Positions 1-8,032 are shown, numbered from the stretch's first letter. The stretch is DNA of 35,353 bases from an uncultured Clostridia bacterium (GCA_947174325.1 CAMWIL010000006.1:1-35353); one strand, 5' to 3'. Numbers and translations are program-made. Notes: generated from the letters alone by a model not told the origin.

Positions 1-2
1 TT

Positions 3-128
3 TACGATTTACCTTTATGTGTCGCTAAAAAATATGGCTTAAATAATTGCGAAACACACTTAAAAGCCATACAAAAATTAAAATCGGCAAATTTAGTGAA
101 GAGTGAAAAGTTAATAGTTAATAACTAA
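3..128 (+). CDS. 3' end of an unrecognised gene, cut by the window edge
   Basis: An open frame enters from the left edge and gives 41 residues before a TAA. The peptide reads like real protein (it contains LPLCVAKKYGLNNCETHLKAI), with mixed charged and hydrophobic residues, and the stop is followed at once by a terminator-like hairpin. The last residues lie in AT-rich sequence resembling low-complexity intergenic DNA, so the native C-terminus may have been altered. I do not recognise the family, and the frame is too short for a function call. It could be a chance open frame. Confidence 0.4.
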   Translation, partial: YDLPLCVAKKYGLNNCETHLKAIQKLKSANLVKSEKLIVNN

Positions 129-162
129 AATCGGCAAATATCCTACGACATTTGCCGATTTT
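127..162. terminator. hairpin, terminator-like
   Basis: A perfect 13-bp inverted repeat (AAAATCGGCAAAT / ATTTGCCGATTTT) with a 10-nt loop. On the plus strand it follows the stop of the partial gene and ends in four T. On the minus strand it lies directly after the CCA of the duplicated tRNA 3' end, so it may once have been the tRNA terminator. One arm also occurs as a direct copy near positions 80-92. Confidence 0.55.
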
Positions 163-182
163 GGAGCTACTGGCCAGATTCG
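161..182. repeat. 22-bp direct copy of the tRNA-Thr 3' end (possible att remnant)
   Basis: TTGGAGCTACTGGCCAGATTCG is identical to positions 357-378, which hold the CCA, the acceptor 3' strand and half of the T-arm of the tRNA-Thr gene. The rest of a tRNA is absent beside this copy. Duplication of a tRNA 3' end in direct orientation is the usual footprint of tyrosine-recombinase integration. A truncated second tRNA gene is the alternative. Confidence 0.75.
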
Positions 183-291
183 TAAGGAGCGAAGCGACGG
201 CATAGCGAGCAAGCGCCTAGCGTCTCGTGCGAGCGTCACCGTTCGAACTGTCTGCGCCTGTTTTAAACAGAAGAAAGACGAGCGACATTCA

Positions 292-335
292 GAGCATAAA
301 AATAGAAGGGATTGCGCCCTTCTATTTTTATGCTC
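292..335. terminator. strong bidirectional terminator-like hairpin
   Basis: A perfect 19-bp inverted repeat (GAGCATAAAAATAGAAGGG and its complement) with a 6-nt loop. It is downstream of the minus-strand tRNA-Thr, 22 bp past its CCA end, and probably ends that transcript. The A/T-rich part of the stem could serve in either direction. Confidence 0.65.
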
Positions 336-357
336 TTCTTTAGCGAGCTCTTTCTCT

Positions 358-433
358 TGGAGCTACTGGCCAGATTCGAACTGGCGACCTGTTCATTACG
401 AGTGAACTGCTCTACCTACTGAGCCACAGTAGC
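358..433 (-). tRNA. tRNA-Thr (anticodon CGT)
   Basis: The minus strand folds as a complete cloverleaf. The 7-bp acceptor GCTACTG pairs with CAGTAGC. The D-arm is GCTC/GAGC, the anticodon stem GTTCA/TGAAC has loop CTCGTAA, and the T-arm GCCAG/CTGGC has loop TTCGAAT. CCA is encoded. The anticodon CGT reads the Thr codon ACG. The gene has its own sigma-A-like promoter between it and asnS and a hairpin terminator behind it. The last 22 bases are duplicated at 161-182. Confidence 0.95.
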
Positions 434-456
434 ATAATGCGAATTAAATCGCATTT

Positions 457-485
457 ATTATATACAATTATTTGTCTTTTAGCAA
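457..485 (-). promoter_or_regulatory. sigma-A promoter of tRNA-Thr
   Basis: On the minus strand TTGCTA and TATAAT are separated by 17 bp, ending about 24 bp upstream of the tRNA 5' end. This fits transcription of the tRNA independently of asnS. Confidence 0.7.
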
Positions 486-513
486 CTGATTTGCCGACTT
501 TTCAAAAAAATTT

Positions 514-1905
514 TTAGAAGTCAGCGTTGCCCGTAGTACGAGAGAACGGAATTACGTCTCTGATATTCTGCATTCCCGTAAGATACATTATTAATCTTTC
601 AAATCCAAGACCATAACCGGCGTGCTTTACTCCGCCATATCTGCGAAGATCAAGATACCACCAATAATCCTCTTCTCTCAATCCAAGCTCTTTGATCCTT
701 GCGGTAAGCAGATCCAATCTCTCTTCTCTTTGACTTCCGCCTATTATCTCGCCTACGCCCGGCACAAGAAGATCGACCGCGGCAACAGTTTTCCCGTCGT
801 CGTTAAGTCTCATATAGAAAGCTTTTATCTCCTTTGGATAATTTGTTACAAACACAGGCTTTTTGAATATCTTTTCTGTAAGATATCTTTCATGTTCCGT
901 CTGCAAGTCCGCTCCCCAAAATACAGGATATTGGAATTCGTCTTTATGCTTTTCAAGAAGCTCGATAGCCTCCGTATAAGTTACAGTCGCAAAATCGCTC
1001 TCTACTATTCCTTGTAATCTCTCGATAAGTCCCTTGTCCATAAAGTTGTTGAAGAAAGCCATTTCCTCCGGACATTTTTCCAACACGTCATTTATCACGT
1101 ACTTGACCATATCGCGAGCGAGGTTCATATCGTCTTGCAAGTCCGCAAAAGCGATCTCCGGTTCGATCATCCAAAATTCCGATGCGTGACGGTTCGTATA
1201 GCTTTTTTCAGCCCTGAAAGTAGGTCCGAACGTATAGACGTTGCCAAAAGCAAGCGCAAAACACTCCGCATTAAGCTGTCCGCTTACGGTCAAGCCTGCG
1301 GATTTGCCGAAGAAGTCTTTTGAATAATCTATTTCTCCGTCTTTTGTCAAAGGCGGTTTTTTCATATCCAAAGTCGTGACCTTAAACATTTCTCCCGCGC
1401 CCTCGCAGTCGCTCGTCGTGATAAGAGGAGTATTAACGTAAACAAAGTTTCTCGACGCAAAGAAAGCGTGGATAGCCTGAGCTGCGACTGAACGAACTCT
1501 AAACACCGCTTGGAAAGTATTCGCTCTCGGTCTAAGGTGAGCGATCTCTCTCAAATACTCCATCGTATGTCTCTTTTTCTGCAATGGATAAGAAGGAGTC
1601 GAAGTCGCTTCTATCTCAATCTTAACTGCCTTGATCTCATACGGCTGTTTCATTCCCGGCGTAACCACCACTACGCCCTGTACGCTTATTCCTGCGCCGA
1701 CGTTTTGCGAAATGACAGTTTTGTAATTGTCCAAACTAATATCCGCAATTATCTGCGTGGACTTGAAATAAGTGCCGTCGTTAAGTTCGATAAACGCAAA
1801 ATTCTTGCTGTCTCTTATCGTTCTTACCCAACCGCATACGTTGACTTCTTTATTTGCATATTTTTCAAAATCAAGCGCGAGTTCTTTTAATGTCAGTCTG
1901 CTCAT
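514..1905 (-). CDS. asnS: asparaginyl-tRNA synthetase
   Basis: A class IIb aminoacyl-tRNA synthetase of 463 residues that charges tRNA-Asn in the cytoplasm. An N-terminal OB-fold anticodon-binding domain ([24 protein letters not shown] region) precedes the catalytic core. Motif 2 is near residues 230-250 ([16 protein letters not shown]). Motif 3 is near residue 433 (GLGFERL), and the protein ends [17 protein letters not shown], typical of AsnRS rather than AspRS. The ORF track extends 91 codons further upstream, but that part runs through the 6S RNA gene. The start at MSRLTLKEL has a GAGGCGG-type ribosome site just ahead and its own promoter, so I use it. A dedicated AsnRS means Asn-tRNA need not depend on transamidation. 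No T-box leader is visible. Confidence 0.96.
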   Translation of the reverse strand: MSRLTLKELALDFEKYANKEVNVCGWVRTIRDSKNFAFIELNDGTYFKSTQIIADISLDNYKTVISQNVGAGISVQGVVVVTPGMKQPYEIKAVKIEIEATSTPSYPLQKKRHTMEYLREIAHLRPRANTFQAVFRVRSVAAQAIHAFFASRNFVYVNTPLITTSDCEGAGEMFKVTTLDMKKPPLTKDGEIDYSKDFFGKSAGLTVSGQLNAECFALAFGNVYTFGPTFRAEKSYTNRHASEFWMIEPEIAFADLQDDMNLARDMVKYVINDVLEKCPEEMAFFNNFMDKGLIERLQGIVESDFATVTYTEAIELLEKHKDEFQYPVFWGADLQTEHERYLTEKIFKKPVFVTNYPKEIKAFYMRLNDDGKTVAAVDLLVPGVGEIIGGSQREERLDLLTARIKELGLREEDYWWYLDLRRYGGVKHAGYGLGFERLIMYLTGMQNIRDVIPFSRTTGNADF

Positions 1906-1934
1906 ATCCGCCTCTTTCAACTTTAATATATAAG

Positions 1935-1963
1935 AGTATAGCATATATACCGTTAAAATACAA
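1935..1963 (-). promoter_or_regulatory. sigma-A promoter of asnS
   Basis: TTGTAT and TATACT with a 17-bp spacer on the minus strand, about 30 bp ahead of the chosen asnS start and just after the 6S terminator. The leader is too short for a T-box. Confidence 0.65.
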
Positions 1964-2008
1964 ACCTTTTTTATTTGTTTTGAGTAAAGAAATCCGCAAT
2001 GTACATAT

Positions 2009-2043
2009 AAAAACGGCAAGCATAAAAACTGCTTGCCGTTTTT
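2009..2043 (-). terminator. intrinsic terminator of the 6S RNA
   Basis: The minus strand holds a 14-bp stem (AAAAACGGCAAGCA / TGCTTGCCGTTTTT) with a short loop, ending in a T run. It lies immediately after the closing stem of the 6S RNA and before the asnS promoter. Confidence 0.8.
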
Positions 2044-2212
2044 TTGAGTACACAACCGAGTGCAATTCTGAACCCGCTTTGTAGCAGGTGGGTATCCTGT
2101 GCAAATCTTTTGTAATCCTTCAACCGCTAAAGCGGTAAGGCGCGCCAGCCAACTTCCAACTCCGGATTCCCTATTCAAGAGTGCGGTACAATGTGCATCT
2201 CGCTTGTGTATC
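2044..2212 (-). ncRNA. ssrS: 6S RNA
   Basis: A stable RNA of about 165-170 nt that, in known cases, mimics an open promoter and binds sigma-A RNA polymerase. The ends pair in a long closing stem: TACACAAGCGAGATGCA near the 5' end against TGCACTCGGTTGTGTA near the 3' end. The interior carries segments I associate with clostridial 6S RNA, including TTACCGC..GCGGTTGAAGGATTAC, GGATACCCACCTGCT and GCGGGTTCAGAAT, arranged as a central bubble between two stems. A consensus-like promoter precedes it and a strong terminator follows. Recognition is from remembered sequence and structure, not from a covariance-model search. Exact ends are inferred from the promoter and closing stem. Confidence 0.82.
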
Positions 2213-2215
2213 TAT

Positions 2216-2244
2216 ATTATACTATACCGATATGGCAAAATCAA
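2216..2244 (-). promoter_or_regulatory. sigma-A promoter of the 6S RNA
   Basis: TTGATT and a perfect TATAAT with a 17-bp spacer on the minus strand, placing the start of transcription at about 2209-2212, exactly where the closing stem begins. Confidence 0.8.
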
Positions 2245-2322
2245 TACCCGATTTGTAAAATTTTCTGGCAAAATCAGTAAATTTTTTATTAAGGCAAAAT
2301 TTATGGGATATGTGTCGATTAT

Positions 2323-2475
2323 TCACAACAATTTAACGACAATAAAAAGTCCCCGCGCTTTATGCTCAAAAGAATAAGGAAATACGTCGTCTATTTTTAT
2401 ATATTCCCTTTCACTATCGTACTTTACGATGGCATGAATAAAAGAACTTGTTGGCGATATCAATAGAATAAGCCG
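2323..2475 (-). pseudogene. possible decayed gene fragment
   Basis: The spacer upstream of the 6S promoter (2245-2494) has no intact gene. On the minus strand a 50-codon open frame without a proper start ends in a protein-like peptide (HAIVKYDSEREYIKIDDVF, then PYSFEHKARGLFIVV). A neighbouring frame just upstream also reads like protein (SPNVLTAYSIDIANKFFYS), which suggests one gene split by a frameshift near 2440. I do not recognise the family. An open frame this short can arise by chance. Confidence 0.25.
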
Positions 2476-2494
2476 TCAAAACGTTCGGCGAATT

Positions 2495-2632
2495 ACAAGA
2501 GACGTAAAAAAGAAAGCGGTAGATTTTGCGCTCAGTGAGTATTAGGCGAGCCGAGTCGTACGTCCGTACGATGAGCGTGAGCCGAGCGCTTAATCAGCGT
2601 AAAAGATATTGCTTTACTTTCATTTCTCTTGT
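2495..2632. repeat. 138-bp imperfect foldback element
   Basis: The outer ends are perfect inverted repeats (ACAAGAGA / TCTCTTGT). Inside, AAAGCGGTAGATTTTGCGCT faces AGCGTAAAAGATATTGCTTT, then a more GC-rich section, and the tip is a perfect palindrome around TCGTACGTCCGTACGA. It lies 15 bp beyond the stop of the minus-strand membrane protein gene, so it could act as a large terminator, an RNA element or a decayed miniature mobile element. No target duplication is evident. Confidence 0.55.
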
Positions 2633-2647
2633 TATTCTCCGAACGCA

Positions 2648-3604
2648 TTATCTAACTGCGTCTTTATATTTTTTAGTTGGATCAACAACGTGTTGAGCGT
2701 CCTTGTAATACTTCTTCGAGCAGTAGTGATAATAAGTCACCATATCGTACGCCTGCGATAAGACGTTTGTCACTCCAAGAACAATAAATAGACCAAAGCC
2801 TAGCGTAAGCACTCCGACAGTTACTGAAAGCAGCAATGATGCAAGGTATATAACAAAATACACGCCCAAAGTATCTCTAAACGTCTTGCTAGCCATCTTG
2901 AAGTTGGCGACAAGACTTTCGTTGACCGTCATATCAGATACGACGTATGCCGGCATCCAACCTGCAAAAAGAGACCTGCGTATTGCAAGAGCAAGGATTG
3001 CGGTAAAATAAGCGACAACCAATCCGAAGAAATTATTCCACGCTCCTACCAAAAAACCAAGTCCTAAGCTCAAACCTATTATAATAATTATCCATAAAAT
3101 ATACATTCCTACGTATGCCAACGAAAACTTTATGGATTTGCCTACGTTTGCAATAAAATTGGAAGTAAATCCATACTCGCTGTCGGAAGACATAAACGCG
3201 TGCAACGTATCTGTTACCGTATACATACACATATGGAAATAAACGCTGAAAAGGAATAGTATAATGACGACTGCAATTATACCGCCCCATATCGCGCCCA
3301 AATGCGATCTCGTCACCTCACCCACTTGTTTGAGCGCATTTACAAGATTTTGATACTCAACGGTCATTCCCTGATGGATGCCGTCTTCCATATCCGCCCC
3401 GCCGAATATTGAGGACAAATACTCTTTTACCGTATTGCCGATCTCCAAATCTTTAAGATCGCTCATATATCCGCTAAGCGTAGGAGCTAATATAGCGTAA
3501 CCAATGATACCGAAAATCAACAAAGCTATCAATACGGCTAGTATAAGTTGATAGACCAACGAAAACTTTGAAATCAAAATACTAAAAGAATTTTTTGTAA
3601 TCAT
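2648..3604 (-). CDS. multi-pass membrane protein, unknown function
   Basis: A 318-residue integral membrane protein. Hydrophobic segments are visible near residues 17-40, 105-128, 160-190, 190-210 and 250-285. An N-terminal loop rich in acidic residues (about residues 45-95) follows the first helix and is predicted outside. The C-terminal tail is short, polar and basic. I do not recognise a named family. The start codon overlaps the stop of the preceding membrane protein gene (ATGA), so the two are translationally coupled and probably make interacting products. It is the last gene of the pgsA-valS gene row. Nothing suggests transport motifs or enzyme residues. Confidence 0.75.
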   Translation of the reverse strand: MITKNSFSILISKFSLVYQLILAVLIALLIFGIIGYAILAPTLSGYMSDLKDLEIGNTVKEYLSSIFGGADMEDGIHQGMTVEYQNLVNALKQVGEVTRSHLGAIWGGIIAVVIILFLFSVYFHMCMYTVTDTLHAFMSSDSEYGFTSNFIANVGKSIKFSLAYVGMYILWIIIIIGLSLGLGFLVGAWNNFFGLVVAYFTAILALAIRRSLFAGWMPAYVVSDMTVNESLVANFKMASKTFRDTLGVYFVIYLASLLLSVTVGVLTLGFGLFIVLGVTNVLSQAYDMVTYYHYCSKKYYKDAQHVVDPTKKYKDAVR

Positions 3605-4413
3605 ACCTTCAAGTCCTCCCTTTCCAATTCTTCAACGTCAAAATATACGATATAAGTCATCACGCTAAGGTAAGATATAAACACCCAATAAAAAATACAA
3701 GAAAATATCTTCAAAACGTATTTCATATTTTGAAACGGAAAGATAATTATTAATGCCGTCGGCAGCATAAGAAGAATTATCACCCATAACGTTGCAAAAA
3801 ATAGTTTTATACTCTTTGCGCTCAAAGAATTGACGGACTGCGCCAAAGATTTGAACAATCCATAACCTTTCATAGTCATATTCGGTATCGCCAGCAACGA
3901 CAGCGTTATCAGATACAATTCCAACAGCAAAAACAGCGCGGAGAGAATTATACAAGCAGGCAAAGCGTTTTTCAACACCTTTATAGCCGTGTATAGGAAA
4001 GTAGAAAGCAATATAGCAACTATTTCCAACGACACGAAAATAAACAAAGCGTATTTCGCCACAGGCAGAAAATGATCGTTTAGATACTCGCCTATATTCT
4101 TCAATTTACCGTCGTTTCCATAGCGCATTCTCTGTCTGTTGTACCCCGACGTCACGCTCACGAAAATGATTGTGACCAACAACAAGAACAATATCAATAC
4201 AAGTCTTCCAACGCCGGTGAAGTCATTGAGCTTGCTGAAAATATCAATAAAATTATTGTAAGTATTCTCCTTTCTGCCTATACTTACTATGATATCCAAT
4301 ATGCTCAACGGATCGATCACAAGTCCCATCAGTACGGCGGGTATGAACAGCGCTGCCATACTTTTAAGAAAATTATGTCGCATATAGTCAAGCGTCATTT
4401 TTGAATAACTCAT
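3601..4413 (-). CDS. multi-pass membrane protein, unknown function
   Basis: A 270-residue membrane protein with about six hydrophobic segments (near residues 17-40, 70-90, 120-145, 150-175, 205-230 and 232-255) separated by short basic loops (for example NRQRMRYGNDGKLKN). It resembles the loosely defined bacterial multi-pass proteins that sit in pairs in Bacillota genomes, but I cannot name a family. It has a good ribosome site (GGGAG, then 9 nt to ATG). It starts 14 bp after the HAD phosphatase gene and ends in a 4-bp ATGA overlap with the next membrane gene. A two-component membrane complex is inferred from the coupling. Confidence 0.75.
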   Translation of the reverse strand: MSYSKMTLDYMRHNFLKSMAALFIPAVLMGLVIDPLSILDIIVSIGRKENTYNNFIDIFSKLNDFTGVGRLVLILFLLLVTIIFVSVTSGYNRQRMRYGNDGKLKNIGEYLNDHFLPVAKYALFIFVSLEIVAILLSTFLYTAIKVLKNALPACIILSALFLLLELYLITLSLLAIPNMTMKGYGLFKSLAQSVNSLSAKSIKLFFATLWVIILLMLPTALIIIFPFQNMKYVLKIFSCIFYWVFISYLSVMTYIVYFDVEELEREDLKV

Positions 4414-4427
4414 TATTTTAACTCCCG

Positions 4428-5078
4428 TTACTTTACAGAATAATTTTCTCTTACGAATTCTATCACGTCATAAGGCGTTTTTGCTCTGAAAATCACGTTT
4501 TTGTTGTGGATATTTTCGTAATCTCCAAAGCCCCACAAGCACAGTATGCAATCCATCCCTACTTCTTCAGCGCCTTCTACGTCGTATATGGTATCGCCTA
4601 CCATTACGCAGTCCTCAGCCTTGATCCCGTATTTATCCAACGCGTATTGCAATACTTGCGTCTTCGTCTCTCTTACATTATATACCAATCCGGAGAGTAT
4701 TTCAATACTTTCCCTTACTCCAAACCAATCGAGCAGATGATCGGCTTCTTCGTGTTTTTTGCAAGTAGCCACGCCCGTGATAATGCCCTCCATATCGTGG
4801 CATTGTTTGAGCATATCAGCCACGCCGTCATAGAGTTTGCTTTTGTATATAGCCTTTTCTCCGACGTAAAGCGTCCTGAAATACTGCACGGCTTCGTACG
4901 CTTTATCCTTGCCGATATACTTTTCAAAAGTTTCGGACAGCGGCGGTCCTATAAATCTCGGATACAACGCTTTGTCAACGTCCGTTTTGTAATGTTCAAA
5001 CGTCTTTTCCAGTATATCGCATACTCCGTCGTGGGTATTGCTTATCGTTCCGTCAAAATCAAAAAATACGTACTTCAT
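4428..5078 (-). CDS. HAD-superfamily phosphatase, phosphoglycolate-phosphatase-like
   Basis: A 216-residue HAD hydrolase with a helical cap, length typical of the Gph/PpaX-like group. Motif I DFDGT is at residues 7-11, with both Asp. The motif II Thr is in GVATCKKHEEAD. A conserved Lys appears in the RETKTQVLQ region. Motif IV is GDTIYDVEGAEEVG. The expected activity is Mg-dependent hydrolysis of a small phosphate ester. The substrate (phosphoglycolate, pyrophosphate, nucleotide or other) cannot be told from sequence. It lies 18 bp downstream of valS and is probably cotranscribed. The ribosome site is weak (AAGATTAAGATATG), so translation may depend on the upstream gene. Confidence 0.88.
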   Translation of the reverse strand: MKYVFFDFDGTISNTHDGVCDILEKTFEHYKTDVDKALYPRFIGPPLSETFEKYIGKDKAYEAVQYFRTLYVGEKAIYKSKLYDGVADMLKQCHDMEGIITGVATCKKHEEADHLLDWFGVRESIEILSGLVYNVRETKTQVLQYALDKYGIKAEDCVMVGDTIYDVEGAEEVGMDCILCLWGFGDYENIHNKNVIFRAKTPYDVIEFVRENYSVK

Positions 5079-5096
5079 ATCTTAATCTTCACTTTT

Positions 5097-7724
5097 TCAG
5101 TTGCCTAAAAGTGTGTCTATCTCGGATTTAAGCTTGTTAGCCTTCTCCTGATAGTTTATGAGTTTTTCCTTTTCTTTGTCTATCAATGCCTTTGGCGCTT
5201 TTGCTACAAAGCCTTGATTTGAAAGCATCCTGTTGCATCTTTCCACTTCGCTCATCGTAACTTTGTACTCGCCTTGAAGTCTTTCGACCTCCTTATTTAC
5301 GTCTACCAGATCTCCGAGTGGTATCGCTATTTCGCCGAAATCTCCGAAAAGCGAAACGAGTTTTTCCTCTATACCGTTTTTATTGTCGACAAATTCAACG
5401 CTTTCTACGCTTGCAAGTTTGCAAATATAGCTCACGTCTTTTACGTTTACCGAGCTTGCAACGAAATAAGCGCTGATTTTCTTTGACGGAGCAACGCCCT
5501 TTTCCGCTTTCATATTACGGATAGCCTTGACAGCTTCCATAGCCTTTGCGAATTCCCCGCTTTCTTTTGTATAATTGAATTTTTTATTAACGCTAGGCCA
5601 ATTTGATATAACGATACTCTTTTTCGTAGTCGGCAGATTTTTGTAAATCTCTTCGGTGATGAACGGCACGAAAGGATGCATCAACTTGAGAATATTTTCA
5701 AGCACGAATACAAGCACGCTTAGCGTATTCGTCTTTTTGTCCGCGCTGTCTCCGTACAAAGCTACTTTCGCCAACTCGATATACCAGTCGCAGAATTCCG
5801 TCCAAACAAAATCGTAAAGTTTAGCCGCCGCATTGCCGAGTTCGTATTTCTCCAAGTTGACGGTAATTTCCTTGATAGCTTTGTTCATTCTGGACAGTAT
5901 CCACTTATCGGCGTTTGTCAGTCTAAAAGATCCGATCTCTTTTAGCTTTTCGCCTTTTAGATTGAGCAAAACAAATCTAGAAGCATTCCAGAGTTTATTC
6001 ATAAAGTTTCTGGAAAATTCCGTCTTCTGATCAGTATATTTTGTATCGTTGCCGGGCGCTAAACCTTGTATCAACGAAAATCTCAAACTGTCCGCGCCGT
6101 AATTGTCGATGATCTCCAACGGATCGATACCGTTGCCGAGCGACTTGCTCATCTTTCTTCCTTGCGCGTCTCTTACTATTCCGTGTATAAGCACTTCAGG
6201 GAAAGGAATTTCTCCCATATGTTCAAGTCCCGAGAAAATCATTCTCGCTACCCAGAAGAAGATTATATCGTACGCCGTTACCAACAACGAATTAGGATAG
6301 AAGTATTTAATATCTTCCGTCTTGTCGGGATATCCCAACGTAGAGAAAGGCCACAATGCGCTGGAAAACCAAGTATCAAGCACGTCCTCATCCTGACGAA
6401 TACGTCTTCCTCCGCATTTCGGACAAACATCAACGTCAGTCTTAGAAACGGTCATTTCCCCGCAGTCGTCGCAATAATAAGCGGGTATTCTGTGTCCCCA
6501 CCAAAGCTGACGGGAAATACACCAATCTTTTATATTTTCCATCCAGTTGAAATATACCTTACTGAATCTCGAAGGAATAAATTCGACTTGTTTCTTTCTC
6601 ACAACGTCTATCGCAGGTTTTGCGAGAGGTTGCATTTTGACAAACCACTGCTTGCTTACGATAGGTTCTACCGTCGCGTGACATCTATAACATTCTCCGA
6701 CGTTGTGTTTATAGTCCTCGATCTTGACCATATATCCTTGCGACTGCAAGTCTTCGCAAATGCGTTTTCTTGCTTCCACTCTGTCAAGACCTTGATATAT
6801 TCCGGCGTTTTCGTTCATACTGCCGTCGTCGTTCATGACCTTGATGACTTCCAAATCGTGTCTCAAGCCTACTTCGAAGTCGTTGGGGTCGTGAGCAGGA
6901 GTTATCTTCACCGCGCCGCTTCCAAAGTCCATTTCAACGTACTCGTCCGCAACAACGGGGATATGCTTATTCAATAACGGCAAAACCAACATCTTGCCGA
7001 CCATATCCGAATATCTTTCGTCTTTTGGATTGACCGCAACCGCAGTATCGCCGAGCATTGTTTCTGGTCTTGTAGTAGCGACTACGATCTCTCCGCTGCC
7101 GTCCGCAAGCGGATATCTTATATGCCAAAGATGGCTGTCCTGTTCTTTATATTCTACTTCCGCGTCGCTCAACGCAGTCTTACAACAAGGACACCAGTTG
7201 ATGATCCTATCGCCCTTGTATATCAAATTCTTGTTGTAGAGATTGACGAAAACTTCTCTTACGGCTCTTGAACATTTTTCGTCCATCGTAAACGTTTCTC
7301 TCGACCAATCGCACGACGCGCCGAGCTTTTTGAGTTGTTCGACTATCCTGCCGCCATACTGCTCTTTCCACGCCCACGCTCTTTTGAGAAAACCGTCTCT
7401 TCCAACGTCTTTCTTTGTCAATCCCTCTTCGTTTTTCATCTTCTCGACGATCTTGACTTCCGTCGCTATCGAAGCGTGATCCGTGCCGGGAAGCCATAGC
7501 GTGCTAAATCCCTGCATTCTCTTGAATCTTATTATTACGTCTTGGATAGTATCGTTGAGCGCATGACCTATATGCAACTGTCCCGTAATATTTGGCGGCG
7601 GGATAACTATCGTGAACGGTTCTTTCTTAGCGTCTACCTTTGCCTTGAAATAACCTTTATCCATCCACTCCTTATACAGTTTGTTTTCAAACGATTTTGG
7701 ATCGTAAGTCTTTGACATCTCCAT
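5097..7724 (-). CDS. valS: valyl-tRNA synthetase
   Basis: A class Ia synthetase of 875 residues, full length for the family, that charges tRNA-Val and edits misactivated Thr. The HIGH signature is at residues 51-54 within PPPNITGQLHIGHAL, and the KMSKS loop is near residue 525 (GRKMSKSLGNGIDP). The CP1 editing insert (TTRPETMLGDTAVAV) lies between them. Zinc-type cysteine pairs appear (WCPCCKTALS, YYCDDCGEMT..CPKCGG). The C-terminal anticodon domain ends in the ValRS coiled coil (VNKEVERLQGEYKVTMSEVE onward). The first ATG has an AAGG ribosome site at proper distance. A second ATG two codons later is possible. No T-box is seen in the 47-bp gap to the upstream gene. Confidence 0.97.
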   Translation of the reverse strand: MEMSKTYDPKSFENKLYKEWMDKGYFKAKVDAKKEPFTIVIPPPNITGQLHIGHALNDTIQDVIIRFKRMQGFSTLWLPGTDHASIATEVKIVEKMKNEEGLTKKDVGRDGFLKRAWAWKEQYGGRIVEQLKKLGASCDWSRETFTMDEKCSRAVREVFVNLYNKNLIYKGDRIINWCPCCKTALSDAEVEYKEQDSHLWHIRYPLADGSGEIVVATTRPETMLGDTAVAVNPKDERYSDMVGKMLVLPLLNKHIPVVADEYVEMDFGSGAVKITPAHDPNDFEVGLRHDLEVIKVMNDDGSMNENAGIYQGLDRVEARKRICEDLQSQGYMVKIEDYKHNVGECYRCHATVEPIVSKQWFVKMQPLAKPAIDVVRKKQVEFIPSRFSKVYFNWMENIKDWCISRQLWWGHRIPAYYCDDCGEMTVSKTDVDVCPKCGGRRIRQDEDVLDTWFSSALWPFSTLGYPDKTEDIKYFYPNSLLVTAYDIIFFWVARMIFSGLEHMGEIPFPEVLIHGIVRDAQGRKMSKSLGNGIDPLEIIDNYGADSLRFSLIQGLAPGNDTKYTDQKTEFSRNFMNKLWNASRFVLLNLKGEKLKEIGSFRLTNADKWILSRMNKAIKEITVNLEKYELGNAAAKLYDFVWTEFCDWYIELAKVALYGDSADKKTNTLSVLVFVLENILKLMHPFVPFITEEIYKNLPTTKKSIVISNWPSVNKKFNYTKESGEFAKAMEAVKAIRNMKAEKGVAPSKKISAYFVASSVNVKDVSYICKLASVESVEFVDNKNGIEEKLVSLFGDFGEIAIPLGDLVDVNKEVERLQGEYKVTMSEVERCNRMLSNQGFVAKAPKALIDKEKEKLINYQEKANKLKSEIDTLLGN

Positions 7725-7771
7725 AGTTGTTACCTTGTCCTGTTATTTATCTTAATATATCCGTATTTTTA

Positions 7772-8032
7772 TCAGTAATGCATTTTTACGATAGCCATCA
7801 ATATGCCTATCAACACTATTGCCACCGAAATAAACTTGAAAGACGCTTGAAGCATCTCGAAATTCTCTACTTCGCCTTTTGCCTTGCGCTTATTTGCTAT
7901 GCTTCTGGCTATCGGCGTACTGCAAAAATTCAGCACCAAACCGACTATCATAATACATACTCCCGCTATGACGGCAGGCTGGGTAAGTCTTTCCCAATGA
8001 AACGTAAACGCGATCAATTCGAGTATCTGCAC
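7772..8032 (-). CDS. small two-helix membrane protein
   Basis: An 86-residue protein with two hydrophobic helices (about residues 18-38 and 65-85) joined by a basic-acidic loop (ARSIANKRKAKGEVENFE). It starts with GTG, preceded by AGAGG at a suitable distance. It lies 12 bp after pgsA and 47 bp before valS, so it is probably part of the same transcript. The size and hairpin topology recall SecG, but SecG-typical sequence is not evident and I leave it unnamed. Confidence 0.7.
   Translation of the reverse strand: MQILELIAFTFHWERLTQPAVIAGVCIMIVGLVLNFCSTPIARSIANKRKAKGEVENFEMLQASFKFISVAIVLIGILMAIVKMHY

Noticed and set aside
1906-2178. N-terminal extension of asnS as in the ORF track
   Set aside because: The extension is Cys/Tyr-rich, has no family counterpart and runs through the 6S RNA, its terminator and the asnS promoter.
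6066-6977. 303-aa plus-strand ORF inside valS
   Set aside because: Antisense shadow of a conserved synthetase gene. No ribosome site or recognisable domain.
7772-8032. SecG
   Set aside because: Two helices and similar size, but no SecG-like sequence was recognised and the neighbours (pgsA, valS) do not support it.
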